DNA of 64,000 nucleotides from NCBI RefSeq assembly GCF_900156915.1, contig NZ_LT732535.1, positions 153,624-217,623 on the forward strand, written 5' to 3'. Below, in pieces: positions 36,612 to 46,819 of the stretch; the stretch's first letter is position 1, and every line of letters begins with the position of its first letter. The notes beneath the pieces are model-generated. The model searched no databases. It had not been told where the DNA came from and saw only the letters and a program-made list of their open reading frames with translations. The stretch comes from Sediminibacillus massiliensis. GTDB lineage: Bacteria > Bacillota > Bacilli > Bacillales > Amphibacillaceae. A program made the translations under genes and the position numbers.

Positions 36612-37736
36612 GTGAGTAAACGAGACTATTATGAAGTTCTTGGTGTCTCTAAGGATGCATCGAAGGACGAATTGAAAAAAGCCTATAGAAAATTGGCGCG
36701 TAAATACCATCCGGATGTAAACAAAGAGCCAGATGCAGCAGACAAGTTTAAAGAAGCAAAAGAAGCATATGAAGTATTGGGTGACGACCAGAAGAGAGCC
36801 CAGTACGATCAGTTTGGCCATGCCGGACCTCAGAGTCAAGGTTTTGGCGGATTTGGCGGTGCGGAAGACTTTGGCGGATTTGGTGACATTTTCGATATGT
36901 TCTTTGGCGGGGGTGGAAGACGCCGTGATCCGAATGCTCCACGCCAAGGAGCAGATCTACAGTACACCATGACCCTCGAATTTGAAGAAGCGATTTTCGG
37001 AAAAGAAACAGATATACAGATTCCCAAAGAAGAAACTTGTGAAACATGCGATGGATCAGGAGCAAAGCCTGGTACGAGTCCGGAAACCTGTTCACATTGT
37101 AACGGTACTGGCCAGCTGAACATGGAGCAGAATACGCCGTTTGGCAGAGTGGTCAATAAGCGGGTTTGTCATTATTGCCAGGGTACTGGTAAGATTATTG
37201 CCGATAAGTGTAATACTTGTGGTGGAGCCGGTAAAGTTAAGAAACGGAAAAAAATCCATATCAATATTCCTGCAGGGATCGATGAAGGACAACAAATCAG
37301 GGTTTCCGGTCAAGGGGAAGCTGGAGTGAACGGTGGCCCTCCAGGGGATCTTTACGTCGTGGTGCAAATAAAACCTCATGAATTCTATGAGCGGGAAGGC
37401 GACCATATCTATTGTGAAATGCCGATTACTTTCACACAGGCAGCTTTAGGTGATGAAATAGCAATACCGACTGTTCATGGTAAAGTGAAATTAAAAATAC
37501 CTGCTGGGACCCAAACAGGGAAAACCTTCCGTCTAAAAGGAAAGGGTGCACCTAATGTACGTGGGTATGGGCAAGGTGATCAGCATGTGAAAATCAGAGT
37601 GGTGACACCTACCAATTTGACAGATCGTCAACAGGAACTCATGCGGGAGTTCAATGAAATCAGCGGGAATCAGCCTGCCGAGGAACAACATGGAACGTTT
37701 TTTCAACGAGTGAAGCGGGCGTTCAAAGGTGAATAA
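36612..37736 (+). CDS. dnaJ: Chaperone DnaJ (Hsp40)
   Basis: Co-chaperone that stimulates DnaK. The 374-residue product has the J domain with KYHPDVNK-type HPD ([20 protein letters not shown]), a Gly/Phe-rich region ([20 protein letters not shown]), four CxxCxGxG zinc motifs ([32 protein letters not shown]) and C-terminal substrate domains. The start is GTG 36612, preceded by GGGAGAG at long spacing. Confidence 0.97.
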   Translation: MSKRDYYEVLGVSKDASKDELKKAYRKLARKYHPDVNKEPDAADKFKEAKEAYEVLGDDQKRAQYDQFGHAGPQSQGFGGFGGAEDFGGFGDIFDMFFGGGGRRRDPNAPRQGADLQYTMTLEFEEAIFGKETDIQIPKEETCETCDGSGAKPGTSPETCSHCNGTGQLNMEQNTPFGRVVNKRVCHYCQGTGKIIADKCNTCGGAGKVKKRKKIHINIPAGIDEGQQIRVSGQGEAGVNGGPPGDLYVVVQIKPHEFYEREGDHIYCEMPITFTQAALGDEIAIPTVHGKVKLKIPAGTQTGKTFRLKGKGAPNVRGYGQGDQHVKIRVVTPTNLTDRQQELMREFNEISGNQPAEEQHGTFFQRVKRAFKGE

Positions 37737-37745
37737 GTAATCTTG

Positions 37746-37774
37746 TCGACCAGGCTGTAAATAGTCCTGGTCGA
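37746..37774 (+). other. Hairpin between dnaJ and prmA
   Basis: TCGACCAGG / CCTGGTCGA, a perfect 9-bp stem with an 11-base loop. There is no T-run after it, so it may be an RNA-processing or stabilising element rather than a terminator. Confidence 0.45.
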
Positions 37775-37841
37775 TAACCTATTTGGAACGCAGGATGTTC
37801 TATCAGGTCATCCTTAATACCTAGGAAACGAGTTGAATTAA

Positions 37842-38795
37842 ATGAAATGGTCAGAAATATGTATATTAACGACAAATGAGGCTATCGAACCCATCTCCAA
37901 CATTCTCCATGAAGCAGGAGCAAGTGGAGTGGTGATTGAAGACCCGAAAGATTTAATGAAAGACAGGGAGACTTCTTTGGGTGAAATATATGAATTGAAT
38001 CCAGAAGATTATCCGGAAGAAGGCGTATATGTCAAAGCATACCTTGCTGTCAACAGCTTTCTTGGTGAAACGGTTGACCAAATCAAAGAAGCTATCAATA
38101 ATTTACTTTTGTATGATTTCGACTTGGGCCATAACAAAATCACATTAAGCGAAGTTAATGAAGAAGAATGGGCAACTGCTTGGAAAAAATATTACAAACC
38201 GGTTAAAATCTCTGAGAAAATAACCATTACTCCTACATGGGAAGAATACTCCCCAGTTTCAAGTGATGAAATCATCATTGAACTGGATCCGGGCATGGCT
38301 TTTGGAACTGGTACCCATCCAACCACTGTATTAAGTGTTCAGGCTTTGGAGCGGTATCTTCGTCCTGAAGACAAAGTCATTGATGTTGGCTCTGGATCAG
38401 GAGTGTTGAGTATTGCGTCCGTTTTGCTTGGTGCCAGTGAAGTACATGCATTTGACTTGGATGACATCGCAGTGAAAAGCACTACGATTAATGCTAAACT
38501 CAATCGTGTGGGGGATAAGATATCTGCCAGGAAAAACAATTTGCTGGATCAGGTCGACTTTCAGGTCGAAGTAATTGTCTCTAACATTTTGGCTGAAATC
38601 ATCATACGGTTTGTTGAAGAGGCTTACGATTGCATTAAGCCGGGAGGTCTGTTTATCACTTCCGGAATTATCCAAGCGAAAAAACAACAAGTAAAGGATA
38701 AACTTCTTACAGCAGGATTTGAAGTCATGGAAGTGAACGAGATGGAAGACTGGGTTGCGTTTATAGCCAGAAAACCCGATGGAAAGCAGGGGTAA
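37842..38795 (+). CDS. prmA: Ribosomal protein L11 methyltransferase PrmA
   Basis: Trimethylates L11 with SAM. The 317-residue product has the substrate domain (MKWSEICILTTNEAIEPISN), the GMAFGTGTHPTT loop, SAM motif I DVGSGSGVLSIA and the VSNILAEIIIRF motif (NxLA). Position after dnaJ and before rsmE matches B. subtilis yqeT. Confidence 0.96.
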   Translation: MKWSEICILTTNEAIEPISNILHEAGASGVVIEDPKDLMKDRETSLGEIYELNPEDYPEEGVYVKAYLAVNSFLGETVDQIKEAINNLLLYDFDLGHNKITLSEVNEEEWATAWKKYYKPVKISEKITITPTWEEYSPVSSDEIIIELDPGMAFGTGTHPTTVLSVQALERYLRPEDKVIDVGSGSGVLSIASVLLGASEVHAFDLDDIAVKSTTINAKLNRVGDKISARKNNLLDQVDFQVEVIVSNILAEIIIRFVEEAYDCIKPGGLFITSGIIQAKKQQVKDKLLTAGFEVMEVNEMEDWVAFIARKPDGKQG

Positions 38796-38798
38796 TAA

Positions 38799-39551
38799 TT
38801 GCAAAGATATTTTGTTTCCGACTATGACCCGGAAAATGCCACGGTGACAATAACTGGGGATGATGTTCATCACATTAGCAGGGTGATGCGAATGGAAGCG
38901 GGGGACAGCATAATTTGTATGGTTCCTGAAGGTCATGGAGCGATGTGCAGGATAGCGGAAGTGAAAGAGGACCTGGTAGTTGCTGAGATAATTGAATGGT
39001 TGGAAGAAGCAAAGGACCTACCTGTCATGATTACGATTGCCCAAGGGCTTCCTAAAGGGGATAAAATGGAACTTGTCCTGCAAAAAGGCACAGAACTTGG
39101 AGCGTTTGCTTTCCTGCCTTTTCAAGCCGACCGGTCCATTGTAAAATGGGACTATAAAAAAGCAGAGAAAAAGCTTTCGAGATATGGTAAAATTGTAAAA
39201 GAAGCCAGTGAGCAATCCCATCGTACCAGTATCCCCAGGATTCACCAGGTTGTTAATTTAGTTGAACTATTGGAGTTAAGCAAACAATATGATCATAAAA
39301 TTTTTGCATACGAAGACGAGGCAAAGTCAGACACATTTCAACGGTTCGGAGATGTTCTGAATGAAGTAACCATCGGTCAATCGGTACTTGTTTGTTTTGG
39401 ACCTGAAGGCGGATTTTCAGAACGTGAAGTGGAAATGTTGAGGGAAAATGGCTTCCTATCTGTCAGGCTGGGACCGAGGATTTTACGGGCTGAAACAGCT
39501 CCGTTATACCTGTTGTCAGCAGTCTCTTACCATTTTGAGGAAATGAGGTGA
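38799..39551 (+). CDS. rsmE: 16S rRNA m3U1498 methyltransferase RsmE
   Basis: SPOUT-family methyltransferase, 250 residues, with an N-terminal PUA-like domain (GDDVHHISRVMRMEAGD) and the knotted SAM site CFGPEGGFSEREVEML, VRLGPRILRAETAPLYLL. The start is TTG 38799, 3 bases after the prmA stop. It is part of the prmA-rsmE-mtaB run. Confidence 0.95.
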   Translation: MQRYFVSDYDPENATVTITGDDVHHISRVMRMEAGDSIICMVPEGHGAMCRIAEVKEDLVVAEIIEWLEEAKDLPVMITIAQGLPKGDKMELVLQKGTELGAFAFLPFQADRSIVKWDYKKAEKKLSRYGKIVKEASEQSHRTSIPRIHQVVNLVELLELSKQYDHKIFAYEDEAKSDTFQRFGDVLNEVTIGQSVLVCFGPEGGFSEREVEMLRENGFLSVRLGPRILRAETAPLYLLSAVSYHFEEMR

Positions 39552-39555
39552 TGAA

Positions 39556-40908
39556 ATGCCGACAGTGGCTTTTCATACATTAGGTTGTAAAGTAAATCAT
39601 TATGAAACAGAAGGTATTTGGAGAAAGTTTAAAGAAGAAGGCTATGAGCGGGTGGATTTTGATCATGAATCTGACGTTTATGTTATTAATACTTGTACGG
39701 TAACGAATACTGGCGACAAAAAGAGCCGGCAAGTGATAAGAAGAGCAATCCGTAAAAACCCAGAAGCTGTTGTTTGTGTGACTGGTTGTTATGCGCAGAC
39801 CTCTCCGGGTGAAATCATGGAAATTCCGGGCGTTGACGTCGTTGTAGGAACTCAGAACCGAGGTAAAATGATTGAGTACATTGAGAAGCATAAACAAGAT
39901 CGCCAGCCTGTGAACGGTGTAACCAACATCATGAAGAACAGAGTATTCGAAGAGATGGATGTGCCGGTTTTTACCGATCGCACCAGAGCTTCTTTGAAAA
40001 TTCAAGAGGGCTGTAACAATTTCTGTACATTTTGTATTATTCCATGGTCAAGAGGGCTGCTTCGATCAAGGAAACCGGAGAATGTGTTGGAACAAGCGCA
40101 ACAGCTTGTGGATGCAGGTTATAAAGAAATCGTTTTGACCGGTATTCATACGGCTGGTTATGGTGAAGACATGAAAGATTATAATTTTGCCAAGTTGCTG
40201 CGTGAACTGGAGACTAAAGTGGATGGACTTAAAAGGATTCGTATTTCTTCTATCGAAGCAAGCCAGATTACAGATGAAGTCATTGAAGTTCTTGACCAAT
40301 CCGACAAAATTGTCCGCCATCTTCATATTCCGTTACAGTCCGGTTCAGATTCCGTGCTTGAACGGATGAGGAGAAAGTACTCAAGTGATTACTACCGGGG
40401 GAAAATCGAAAAAATAAAACGTGCACTACCCGGACTTGCCATTACTTCTGATGTTATAGTGGGCTTCCCGGGAGAAACGGAAGAAGAATTTATGGAAACA
40501 TATAATTTCATCCGGGAAATCGGCTACTCTGAGTTGCATGTTTTCCCTTTCTCCAGAAGAACTGGTACTCCCGCAGCCAGAATGCAGGACCAAGTCGATG
40601 AAAATGTGAAAAATGATCGTGTTCAAAAACTGATTGAGTTGTCCAATCAACAGGCTAAAGAGTATGCCTCGAGATTCGAGGGAGAAGTACTCGAAGTGAT
40701 ACCTGAAGAAAAATTCAGCGAAGAAGAGAACAATATACTTGTTGGTTACACGGACAACTATCTAAAGGTAAAATTTGAAGGATCAAGCGATCTTATCGGT
40801 AAAATAGTTCGTGTTAAACTCGATAAAGCGGGTTATCCATATAATGAGGGGCAATTTGTCCGAGTGTTGGACGAGCCTCAGATTACTAAAACAGTTGCAA
40901 TGTCCTAA
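39556..40908 (+). CDS. mtaB: tRNA t6A37 methylthiotransferase MtaB
   Basis: Radical-SAM enzyme that converts t6A to ms2t6A at position 37 of tRNA. The 450-residue product has an N-terminal MTTase domain with three Cys (HTLGCKVNHYET, INTCTVT, VTGCYAQT), the radical-SAM motif CNNFCTFC, LHIPLQSGSDSVLERMRR and a C-terminal TRAM domain. It starts 4 bases after rsmE; its stop overlaps the terminator stem. Confidence 0.95.
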   Translation: MPTVAFHTLGCKVNHYETEGIWRKFKEEGYERVDFDHESDVYVINTCTVTNTGDKKSRQVIRRAIRKNPEAVVCVTGCYAQTSPGEIMEIPGVDVVVGTQNRGKMIEYIEKHKQDRQPVNGVTNIMKNRVFEEMDVPVFTDRTRASLKIQEGCNNFCTFCIIPWSRGLLRSRKPENVLEQAQQLVDAGYKEIVLTGIHTAGYGEDMKDYNFAKLLRELETKVDGLKRIRISSIEASQITDEVIEVLDQSDKIVRHLHIPLQSGSDSVLERMRRKYSSDYYRGKIEKIKRALPGLAITSDVIVGFPGETEEEFMETYNFIREIGYSELHVFPFSRRTGTPAARMQDQVDENVKNDRVQKLIELSNQQAKEYASRFEGEVLEVIPEEKFSEEENNILVGYTDNYLKVKFEGSSDLIGKIVRVKLDKAGYPYNEGQFVRVLDEPQITKTVAMS

Positions 40909-40931
40909 AACCCGGTCATAAACCGGGTTTT
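40907..40931 (+). terminator. Terminator of the dnaJ-prmA-rsmE-mtaB group
   Basis: AAAACCCGGT / ACCGGGTTTT, a perfect 10-bp stem with a 5-base loop, overlapping the mtaB stop codon; a short T-run completes it. Confidence 0.85.
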
Positions 40932-40991
40932 CTGTTGAAAAACAGCTTGAAACATGCAAGCATAAACAGTAGGACGATAGGTTTTATAAAC

Positions 40992-41020
40992 TTGGTCTTT
41001 TGTAACAGAAGTGCTATATT
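40992..41020 (+). promoter_or_regulatory. Sigma-A promoter of deoC
   Basis: TTGGTC (40992-40997), 17 bases, TATATT (41015-41020), 29 bases before the start codon. Confidence 0.6.
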
Positions 41021-41049
41021 GATAAGGATATAGGAAAGGATGGATGAAC

Positions 41050-41721
41050 ATGGCAGAGAACCTGGCTAATATGATTGACCATACACAGCTCAAGCCTGAT
41101 ACACCAAAAAACAAAATCGACACGATCATTCAAGAAGCCAGAGAGAATGGCTTCGCTTCTGTTTGTGTTAACCCATACTGGGTTGCCTACTGTTATGAAA
41201 AATTGAAAACAACCGATGTAAAGGTATGCACTGTCATCGGTTTTCCTTTGGGAGCAACAACTACAGAGACGAAGGTTTTCGAAACAGACCAGGCTATTAA
41301 GAATGGTGCGACTGAGGTCGACATGGTCATCAATGTAGGGGCATTAAAATCAGGTGATGATCAAACGGTTCAAACAGACATTGAGGCAGTTGTTAAAGCC
41401 GCAGAGGGAAAAGCTTTAACAAAGGTTATTATAGAAACATCGCTTTTGTCTGACGAAGAGAAAGTAAAAGCGTGCAAACTGGCAAAAAATGCAGGAGCTG
41501 ACTTTGTCAAAACATCGACTGGATTCTCCGGCGGAGGTGCTACAGTAGAAGACATAGCCTTGATGAGGAGAACAGTTGGAGACAATATCGGTGTGAAAGC
41601 ATCTGGCGGAGTACGTGATAGGGAAACTGCCCTCGCTTTGGTAGAAGCAGGAGCAACAAGAATCGGAGCCAGTTCCGGTGTTCAAATAATTGCTGGCCAA
41701 GAAGGATCTTCTGATTATTGA
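41050..41721 (+). CDS. deoC: Deoxyribose-phosphate aldolase
   Basis: Splits 2-deoxyribose-5-phosphate into glyceraldehyde-3-phosphate and acetaldehyde, in deoxynucleoside breakdown. The 223-residue TIM-barrel product shows [11 protein letters not shown], the Schiff-base Lys of FVKTSTGFS and [13 protein letters not shown] 41044 is also in frame, but AGGAAAGGA fits ATG 41050 and the family length. It stands alone here, not with pdp/nupC as in the B. subtilis dra operon. Confidence 0.95.
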   Translation: MAENLANMIDHTQLKPDTPKNKIDTIIQEARENGFASVCVNPYWVAYCYEKLKTTDVKVCTVIGFPLGATTTETKVFETDQAIKNGATEVDMVINVGALKSGDDQTVQTDIEAVVKAAEGKALTKVIIETSLLSDEEKVKACKLAKNAGADFVKTSTGFSGGGATVEDIALMRRTVGDNIGVKASGGVRDRETALALVEAGATRIGASSGVQIIAGQEGSSDY

Positions 41722-41726
41722 ATACT

Positions 41727-41766
41727 TGAGCACCCGACCTGTATTCAGGTTGGGTGCTCATTCTTT
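41727..41766 (+). terminator. Terminator of deoC
   Basis: A 15-bp stem (TGAGCACCCGACCTG, one G-T pair) and a T-rich tail, between convergent deoC and the phosphate transporter gene. Confidence 0.88.
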
Positions 41767-41774
41767 TGTGAGCT

Positions 41775-42713
41775 CTAACGGTTCCTCCCGTGGAAAAAAA
41801 AGATGAATTTTTCGAATGAATGGATGAAAGGAAGTATAAGCAGGACCGCTGCAATATTAAAAAGAACTGAAATATGTGCAAGTTGTTTTACGGGTGTATC
41901 GGCAAGGAATTGTGCCAATGAAGACAACCCATTTATAAAAGGCACAAACAAAAGGACGCTGAATACATTGAACCAAACATGTGCCATCGCTGTCATTTTC
42001 GCATTGCGATCTGCCCCTAGGGAAGCGAGGATACCAGTCACACAAGTACCGATATTAGCGCCAAGAAGGATGGCGATTGAAGCGGGCATGGTCAAAAGTC
42101 CTTCATGGAGAAAACTCATGGTAATCCCGGTGGTGGCGCTCGAGGATTGAATTGCTCCGCTGAACAAAATGCCGATCAGGACACCTGTTTCTGGATGGAG
42201 GGCTGCATATTGAATCCCTTCAACAAGCACCGGCATTTCGGCAATTAAAGGTGCAAGCGTCTCAAAACCATGCAATGCAACGAACACGCTGCCAATTCCA
42301 AAAAGTATCGTACCAGTGCAAAACAATAACTTGTTGTTGGTCATTAGCATGAATGCTCCGATGACGACAAATGACCACTTGGGGATTATTTCCGAAAATG
42401 CAAGCAGCTCTCCAGTAAAAGTCGTCCCGATGTTAGCTCCAAGTATAATACCTATTGATTGTCTTAATGACAACAGCCCTACACTCACAAATCCTATGGT
42501 GATAATCATGATGATCGAACTGCTTTGGAGAATGGTTGTAAAAAATATCCCTGTCAAGATACCCGTAAAGTGGTTGCTGGTCAGGTTCTTCAATGCAGGC
42601 TCGATCTTTTCATGTGTTAAATTGTAAAGACCGGTCCGTAATACTGTAAAACCCATAAAAAAAAGCATGAGATAGACTGCCGATAACGATAAGAGTTCTT
42701 CCAACGGATTCAC
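41775..42713 (-). CDS. Na/Pi cotransporter family protein (YqeW-like)
   Basis: A 312-residue membrane protein of the NptA/PNaS family with the two inverted QSSS repeats: ILQSSSIIMIITIGFV with GANIGTTFTG, and IQSSSATTGITMSF with LGANIGTCVTG. About eight membrane helices. It would import phosphate with Na+, or export it; direction is not clear. The cytosolic PhoU-like domain found in longer relatives is absent. The place between mtaB/deoC and rpsU matches B. subtilis yqeW. Confidence 0.92.
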   Translation of the reverse strand: MNPLEELLSLSAVYLMLFFMGFTVLRTGLYNLTHEKIEPALKNLTSNHFTGILTGIFFTTILQSSSIIMIITIGFVSVGLLSLRQSIGIILGANIGTTFTGELLAFSEIIPKWSFVVIGAFMLMTNNKLLFCTGTILFGIGSVFVALHGFETLAPLIAEMPVLVEGIQYAALHPETGVLIGILFSGAIQSSSATTGITMSFLHEGLLTMPASIAILLGANIGTCVTGILASLGADRNAKMTAMAHVWFNVFSVLLFVPFINGLSSLAQFLADTPVKQLAHISVLFNIAAVLLILPFIHSFEKFIFFFHGRNR

Positions 42714-42804
42714 CTCTGTATCATTGTATGGACGGGCCTACCAAACATGTGTAAAATAATTTCGATACAAAGTATGGAATTTAAAAATTTAAAGAAATGC
42801 ACAG

Positions 42805-42833
42805 TTGACCAATGAAAAGCATTGTATTATAAT
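42805..42833 (+). promoter_or_regulatory. Sigma-A promoter of rpsU-yqeY
   Basis: TTGACC (42805-42810), 17 bases, perfect TATAAT (42828-42833), leaving a leader of about 65 bases before rpsU. Confidence 0.8.
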
Positions 42834-42905
42834 TGGCGGGAGGCATATGTGAGATACATATGTCGTAACAAACTGGTTGTATGCTTCGGAGGGAGGGAAA
42901 TTAGC

Positions 42906-43079
42906 ATGTCAAACACAACTCGCGTTCGTAAAAACGAGTCTCTTGAAGATGCTCTTCGTCGCTTCAAACGCAGTGTATCTAAAAGTGGTACATTGTCTGA
43001 ATACCGCAAGCGTGAATTCTATGAAAAGCCTAGTGTTCGCCGTAAGAAAAAGTCTGAGGCTGCTAGAAAACGCAAGTAA
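42906..43079 (+). CDS. rpsU: 30S ribosomal protein S21
   Basis: A 57-residue, very basic protein needed for initiation. [20 protein letters not shown] and the [11 protein letters not shown] tail are typical. The frame extends to 42822, but GGAGGGA before ATG 42906 and the family length fix the start. It precedes yqeY, as in most Firmicutes. Confidence 0.97.
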   Translation: MSNTTRVRKNESLEDALRRFKRSVSKSGTLSEYRKREFYEKPSVRRKKKSEAARKRK

Positions 43080-43162
43080 GAATAATTGTGTATGTTCGTC
43101 ACAGTGCTATGCGATTATAGCCTTTGATTGAACAAACCCTTAAAAAAGAGGGAGTAAGAGAT

Positions 43163-43609
43163 ATGTCATTAATCGAACGTCTTAACCAAGATATGAAACA
43201 AGCTATGAAAAATAAGGATAAAGAGACCTTGAGTGTAATCCGCATGGTCAAAGCTTCCTTACAAAACGAAGCGATCAAACTTGGCAAAGACGACTTATCT
43301 GAAGAAGAAGAATTAACTGTTTTATCCAGAGAGTTAAAGCAGCGAAAAGATTCCCTCCAAGAATTTAAAGAAGCTGGACGCGATGATCTTGCGGAAAAAC
43401 TTGATGTTGAAATTAAAGTTTTACAAGCATATATGCCGAAACAGCTTTCACAAGATGAATTAGAATCTATTGTGCAGGAAACCATTGAAGAAGTTGGTGC
43501 TACTTCTAAAAAGGATATGGGAGCTGTCATGAGCGCTGTCATGCCTAAAGTAAAAGGTAAGGCAGATGGATCACAGGTTAATCAGGTGGTCCAAAAACAA
43601 TTATCCTGA
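43163..43609 (+). CDS. yqeY: GatB/YqeY domain protein
   Basis: A 148-residue protein with the YqeY domain found at the C-terminus of the amidotransferase subunit GatB, thought to contact t[40 protein letters not shown] and [11 protein letters not shown] are the family segments. ATG 43163 has a GGGAG site; the open frame from 43124 does not. Confidence 0.93.
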   Translation: MSLIERLNQDMKQAMKNKDKETLSVIRMVKASLQNEAIKLGKDDLSEEEELTVLSRELKQRKDSLQEFKEAGRDDLAEKLDVEIKVLQAYMPKQLSQDELESIVQETIEEVGATSKKDMGAVMSAVMPKVKGKADGSQVNQVVQKQLS

Positions 43610-43648
43610 AAGTGACAGTCACTGACAGAATTGGTTCTCTGTAGCCGA

Positions 43649-43681
43649 AAACCTCCACCATAAACTGGTGGGGGTTTTTTC
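43649..43681 (+). terminator. Terminator of rpsU-yqeY
   Basis: AACCTCCACCA / TGGTGGGGGTT (11 bp, one G-T), 5-base loop, T6. Confidence 0.9.
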
Positions 43682-43755
43682 GTTATTATACGCGCATATT
43701 AAACCTATCTTGTTCTGTTTGTTGTTTCAATTATGTTAAACTGGGTGAAGATTTT

Positions 43756-43782
43756 TGAAACATATTATAATTGAAAATCGTA
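43756..43782 (+). promoter_or_regulatory. Sigma-W-like promoter of nfeD-floA-yqfB
   Basis: TGAAAC (43756-43761), 17 bases, CGTA (43779-43782), the extracytoplasmic-function sigma-W signature; the B. subtilis yqeZ-yqfAB operon is a sigma-W target. It ends 36 bases before the start codon. Confidence 0.72.
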
Positions 43783-43817
43783 TAGGTATTAATCGAGTCT
43801 GGAAAGGAGGATAGTTA

Positions 43818-45167
43818 GTGAAAAGGAAAATTGGTATTTTCTTTCCCCTTTTTCTTATACTGTTTTGCATGATTTTGATGGCTCTCCCGAACGATGTGAA
43901 AGCTGAAGGAGAAGGGAAACTGGTCTATGTCATACCGATAGAAAAAGAAGTGGAGCGAGGATTGGAAGCTTTTTTGTCGAGGACCACAGGGGAGGCTGCT
44001 GCGGAAAATGCAGACCATGTAATATTTGAAATCGACACTCCCGGAGGAAGAGTGGATGCTGCAGGGCAAATTGCGGAACTTCTTCAAAAAATGGAAATTG
44101 AGACAACTTCCTATATAACAAACGAGGCCTTATCGGCAGGTTCATACATAGCATTGAACACAGACAATATATATATGAATCCGCAAGCGACAATGGGAGC
44201 GAGCGGGGTTATAACATCCGACGGAAATGCTGCTGACAAAAAAGCGCAGTCAGCTTGGATTGCTGCCATGAAAAGTGCCGCTTCTTCAAAAGGGAGAGAT
44301 CCCTTATATGCAGAAGCCATGGCGAACCCTGACATCGATTTGAAGGAATACGGTGCTCCTGAAGGAGATTATCTTACACTGGATCCAAATTCAGCCGTAG
44401 AAGTCGGATATTCAGAGGGGATAGTCAGGCACCGTACAGAATTATTGTCTGAGCTTGGGCTTCAAGATGCCCAAATAGTTGAAACAGAAACTACTTTCGC
44501 AGAGGAAGTTGCCAGATTTCTAACAAATCCAGTCGTCGTACCAATTTTATTATCCGTAGCAAGCATTGGTTTAATCGTCGAGTTGTACTCACCGGGATTC
44601 GGAATACCAGGATCTTTGGGCTTGGTTTCTTTGGTATTGTTCTTTTACGGTCATATTGTTGCCGGGCTTGCCGGGTATGAGGCGATCATTCTGTTGGTTT
44701 TAGGCATTATTATGATCATAGCTGAGATATTTGTCCCAGGTGGAATCCTCGGTGTGCTAGGCATAGGGGCAGTGGCAGGGTCATTGTTCATGTCTTCAGC
44801 CGATACAGGGCATATGGCTATGAGTATCGGCATTGCTTTACTGGCATCCATCATCGTTTCCATTATCTTGTTCAAAACGATGGGGTTGGAAAAAGGTTTT
44901 TTTAAAAATATCATCCTAAAGGATGCGACCACTTCAGAACAAGGATATGTCTCCTCTCAAAACCGTCTGGAGTTAATCGGTTTGAAGGGAACTGCCGTTA
45001 CACCACTGCGTCCATCGGGAACAGCCTTGTTTAATGAAGAACGATTGGATGTGGTTTCGGAAGGTGGTTTTATCTCCAAAGACACTCCGATAAAAGTGGT
45101 CAAAACGGAAGGTTCGAGAATTGTTGTAAGAGAAATAAATAATACAGAAAATACTCAGGAGGAATAA
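43818..45167 (+). CDS. nfeD: NfeD family membrane protease (YqeZ)
   Basis: Membrane-bound ClpP-class serine protease that partners a flotillin. The 449-residue product has a signal peptide (about 1-27), a ClpP-like domain with INTPGG-type [17 protein letters not shown], the catalytic Ser in [11 protein letters not shown] and Lys in the following helix region, then four membrane helices (about 230-345) and a C-terminal OB fold ([20 protein letters not shown]). The start is GTG 43818 after AAAGGAGG. It lies 4 bases before floA. Confidence 0.94.
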   Translation: MKRKIGIFFPLFLILFCMILMALPNDVKAEGEGKLVYVIPIEKEVERGLEAFLSRTTGEAAAENADHVIFEIDTPGGRVDAAGQIAELLQKMEIETTSYITNEALSAGSYIALNTDNIYMNPQATMGASGVITSDGNAADKKAQSAWIAAMKSAASSKGRDPLYAEAMANPDIDLKEYGAPEGDYLTLDPNSAVEVGYSEGIVRHRTELLSELGLQDAQIVETETTFAEEVARFLTNPVVVPILLSVASIGLIVELYSPGFGIPGSLGLVSLVLFFYGHIVAGLAGYEAIILLVLGIIMIIAEIFVPGGILGVLGIGAVAGSLFMSSADTGHMAMSIGIALLASIIVSIILFKTMGLEKGFFKNIILKDATTSEQGYVSSQNRLELIGLKGTAVTPLRPSGTALFNEERLDVVSEGGFISKDTPIKVVKTEGSRIVVREINNTENTQEE

Positions 45168-45171
45168 GATT

Positions 45172-46155
45172 ATGACATTATCTGAATTGATGCCGATTAT
45201 AATTATCGGCCTGATTATAATAGTAGTCGCTGTGTTGTTTACGTTTATCCCGGTAATGCTGTGGATCAGTGCACTGGCTGCAGGGGTAAGGGTCAGTATT
45301 TTTACCCTTGTAGGTATGCGTCTGAGAAGAGTGGTTCCTTCTCGTGTCATCAATCCGTTGATTAAAGCGCATAAAGCGGGCTTGGATGTCAAGATAAACC
45401 AATTGGAAAGCCACTACCTTGCGGGTGGTAATGTCGACAGAGTGGTCAATGCTTTAATTGCTGCACAAAGGGCGAATATCGACTTGAAGTTTGAACGAGC
45501 AGCTGCAATTGACCTGGCAGGTCGTGATGTGTTAGAAGCAGTTCAAATGAGTGTAAACCCTAAGGTTATCGAAACTCCATTCATTGCTGGTATTTCCATG
45601 GATGGAATCGAAGTGAAGGCCAAAGCGAGAATTACTGTAAGAGCAAATATTGACCGCCTTGTCGGTGGTGCAGGCGAAGATACAGTTATCGCCCGTGTCG
45701 GTGAAGGTATTGTCAGTACAATCGGTAGTTCGGACAGCCATACGAAAGTATTGGAAAATCCGGACTTGATTTCACACAATGTTTTATCAAAAGGCCTTGA
45801 TGCCGGAACGGCTTTTGAAATTCTCTCCATCGATATTGCTGATATCGATATCGGCAAAAATATTGGAGCAATCCTGCAGACTGATCAGGCCGAGGCTGAT
45901 AAAAATATTGCACAGGCTAAAGCGGAAGAGCGGAGAGCTATGGCAGTCGCACAGGAACAAGAAATGCTGGCCCGTGTCCAGGAAATGCGTGCAAAAGTGG
46001 TCGAAGCAGAAGCAGAAGTACCGCAGGCTCTTGCAGAGGCTTTGCGTTCTGGTAATATGGGTGTGATGGATTATATGAACTATAAGAATATCAATGCAGA
46101 CACAGACATGAGGGATACGATAGGAAAACTTTCTAAAGAGGATGAGGAAGAATAG
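45172..46155 (+). CDS. floA: Flotillin-like protein FloA
   Basis: Scaffold of functional membrane microdomains. The 327-residue protein has an N-terminal membrane hairpin (about 8-50), a band-7/SPFH-like domain, and a C-terminal coiled coil rich in Glu/Ala repeats ([20 protein letters not shown]). GGAGGAATAAG precedes the ATG. With nfeD and yqfB it forms the sigma-W-type operon. Confidence 0.95.
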   Translation: MTLSELMPIIIIGLIIIVVAVLFTFIPVMLWISALAAGVRVSIFTLVGMRLRRVVPSRVINPLIKAHKAGLDVKINQLESHYLAGGNVDRVVNALIAAQRANIDLKFERAAAIDLAGRDVLEAVQMSVNPKVIETPFIAGISMDGIEVKAKARITVRANIDRLVGGAGEDTVIARVGEGIVSTIGSSDSHTKVLENPDLISHNVLSKGLDAGTAFEILSIDIADIDIGKNIGAILQTDQAEADKNIAQAKAEERRAMAVAQEQEMLARVQEMRAKVVEAEAEVPQALAEALRSGNMGVMDYMNYKNINADTDMRDTIGKLSKEDEEE

Positions 46156-46186
46156 AATTCCTTATTCTGCTAAAGGAGGGTGAAAC

Positions 46187-46684
46187 TTGGAAGATCTTAT
46201 AGGGTTACTTGTACCACTGTTGGCGGTAGCAGGCTGGCTGTTCGGTCTTTTTAACAAACAAGACGAGGAGGGTAAAGAGCCCGGCAAACCTGTCCGTCGG
46301 CATCAGAGTGAATCCCGTCCTGTCCCCAAGCCTGAAGGAAACATGGCTGAACAGGAAGTTAAACAAAAGCCGAAAACAAGTGTGGAAACATATACAGATG
46401 CTCAAAATTATTATGAAAAGAAAGTGGAGAAACTTGCCGAAATACAGGACGGTCTCTCTAAAGCAACAGACACCCTGATAACGAAGGATTCAATTGGCAC
46501 AGAGAAAGATAGTAAGCCGCAAGTCCAAGTGAAGGTACAGTCCGGGAGTAAGAAACCCAAACTCAAAGTTAGGAAGAACCTATCTAAAAAAGGCCTTGCA
46601 GAAAGTATTGTAATGGCTGAGGTTTTGGGGCCGCCCCGAGCTGTGAAACCATACCAGGATGTCATTCAACAAAAAAGAAAGTAA
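46187..46684 (+). CDS. YqfB-position small membrane-anchored protein
   Basis: A 165-residue protein starting at TTG 46187 behind a strong AAAGGAGGGTG site. It has one N-terminal membrane helix (LIGLLVPLLAVAGWLFGLF), a charged linker, and a basic C-terminal segment (KPKLKVRKNLSKKGLAESIV, MAEVLGPPRAVKPYQ). The end motif 'ESIVMAEVLGPPRA' recurs in small Bacillus proteins from this operon. Function unknown; the operon context suggests a FloA/NfeD partner. Confidence 0.75.
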   Translation: MEDLIGLLVPLLAVAGWLFGLFNKQDEEGKEPGKPVRRHQSESRPVPKPEGNMAEQEVKQKPKTSVETYTDAQNYYEKKVEKLAEIQDGLSKATDTLITKDSIGTEKDSKPQVQVKVQSGSKKPKLKVRKNLSKKGLAESIVMAEVLGPPRAVKPYQDVIQQKRK

Positions 46685-46697
46685 TAGAATGCAAAAG

Positions 46698-46729
46698 AGG
46701 CAATCCATCTTTATGGATTGCCTTTTTTA
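46698..46729 (+). terminator. Terminator of nfeD-floA-yqfB
   Basis: AGGCAATCCAT / ATGGATTGCCT, a perfect 11-bp stem with a short loop, then T6. Confidence 0.92.
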
Positions 46730-46819
46730 GTTCAGTCTTCCTTATGTTTATTGGAGGAATTTTAATGTTCTTAACTGAAAATTCCACTCATAAATATGAT
46801 GTGAGAGGAGGCATCTCCG

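Noticed and set aside
46768-46797. Sigma-E promoter before yqfC
   Set aside because: CATAAATAT fits the -10 loosely but no acceptable -35 is present at the proper distance.
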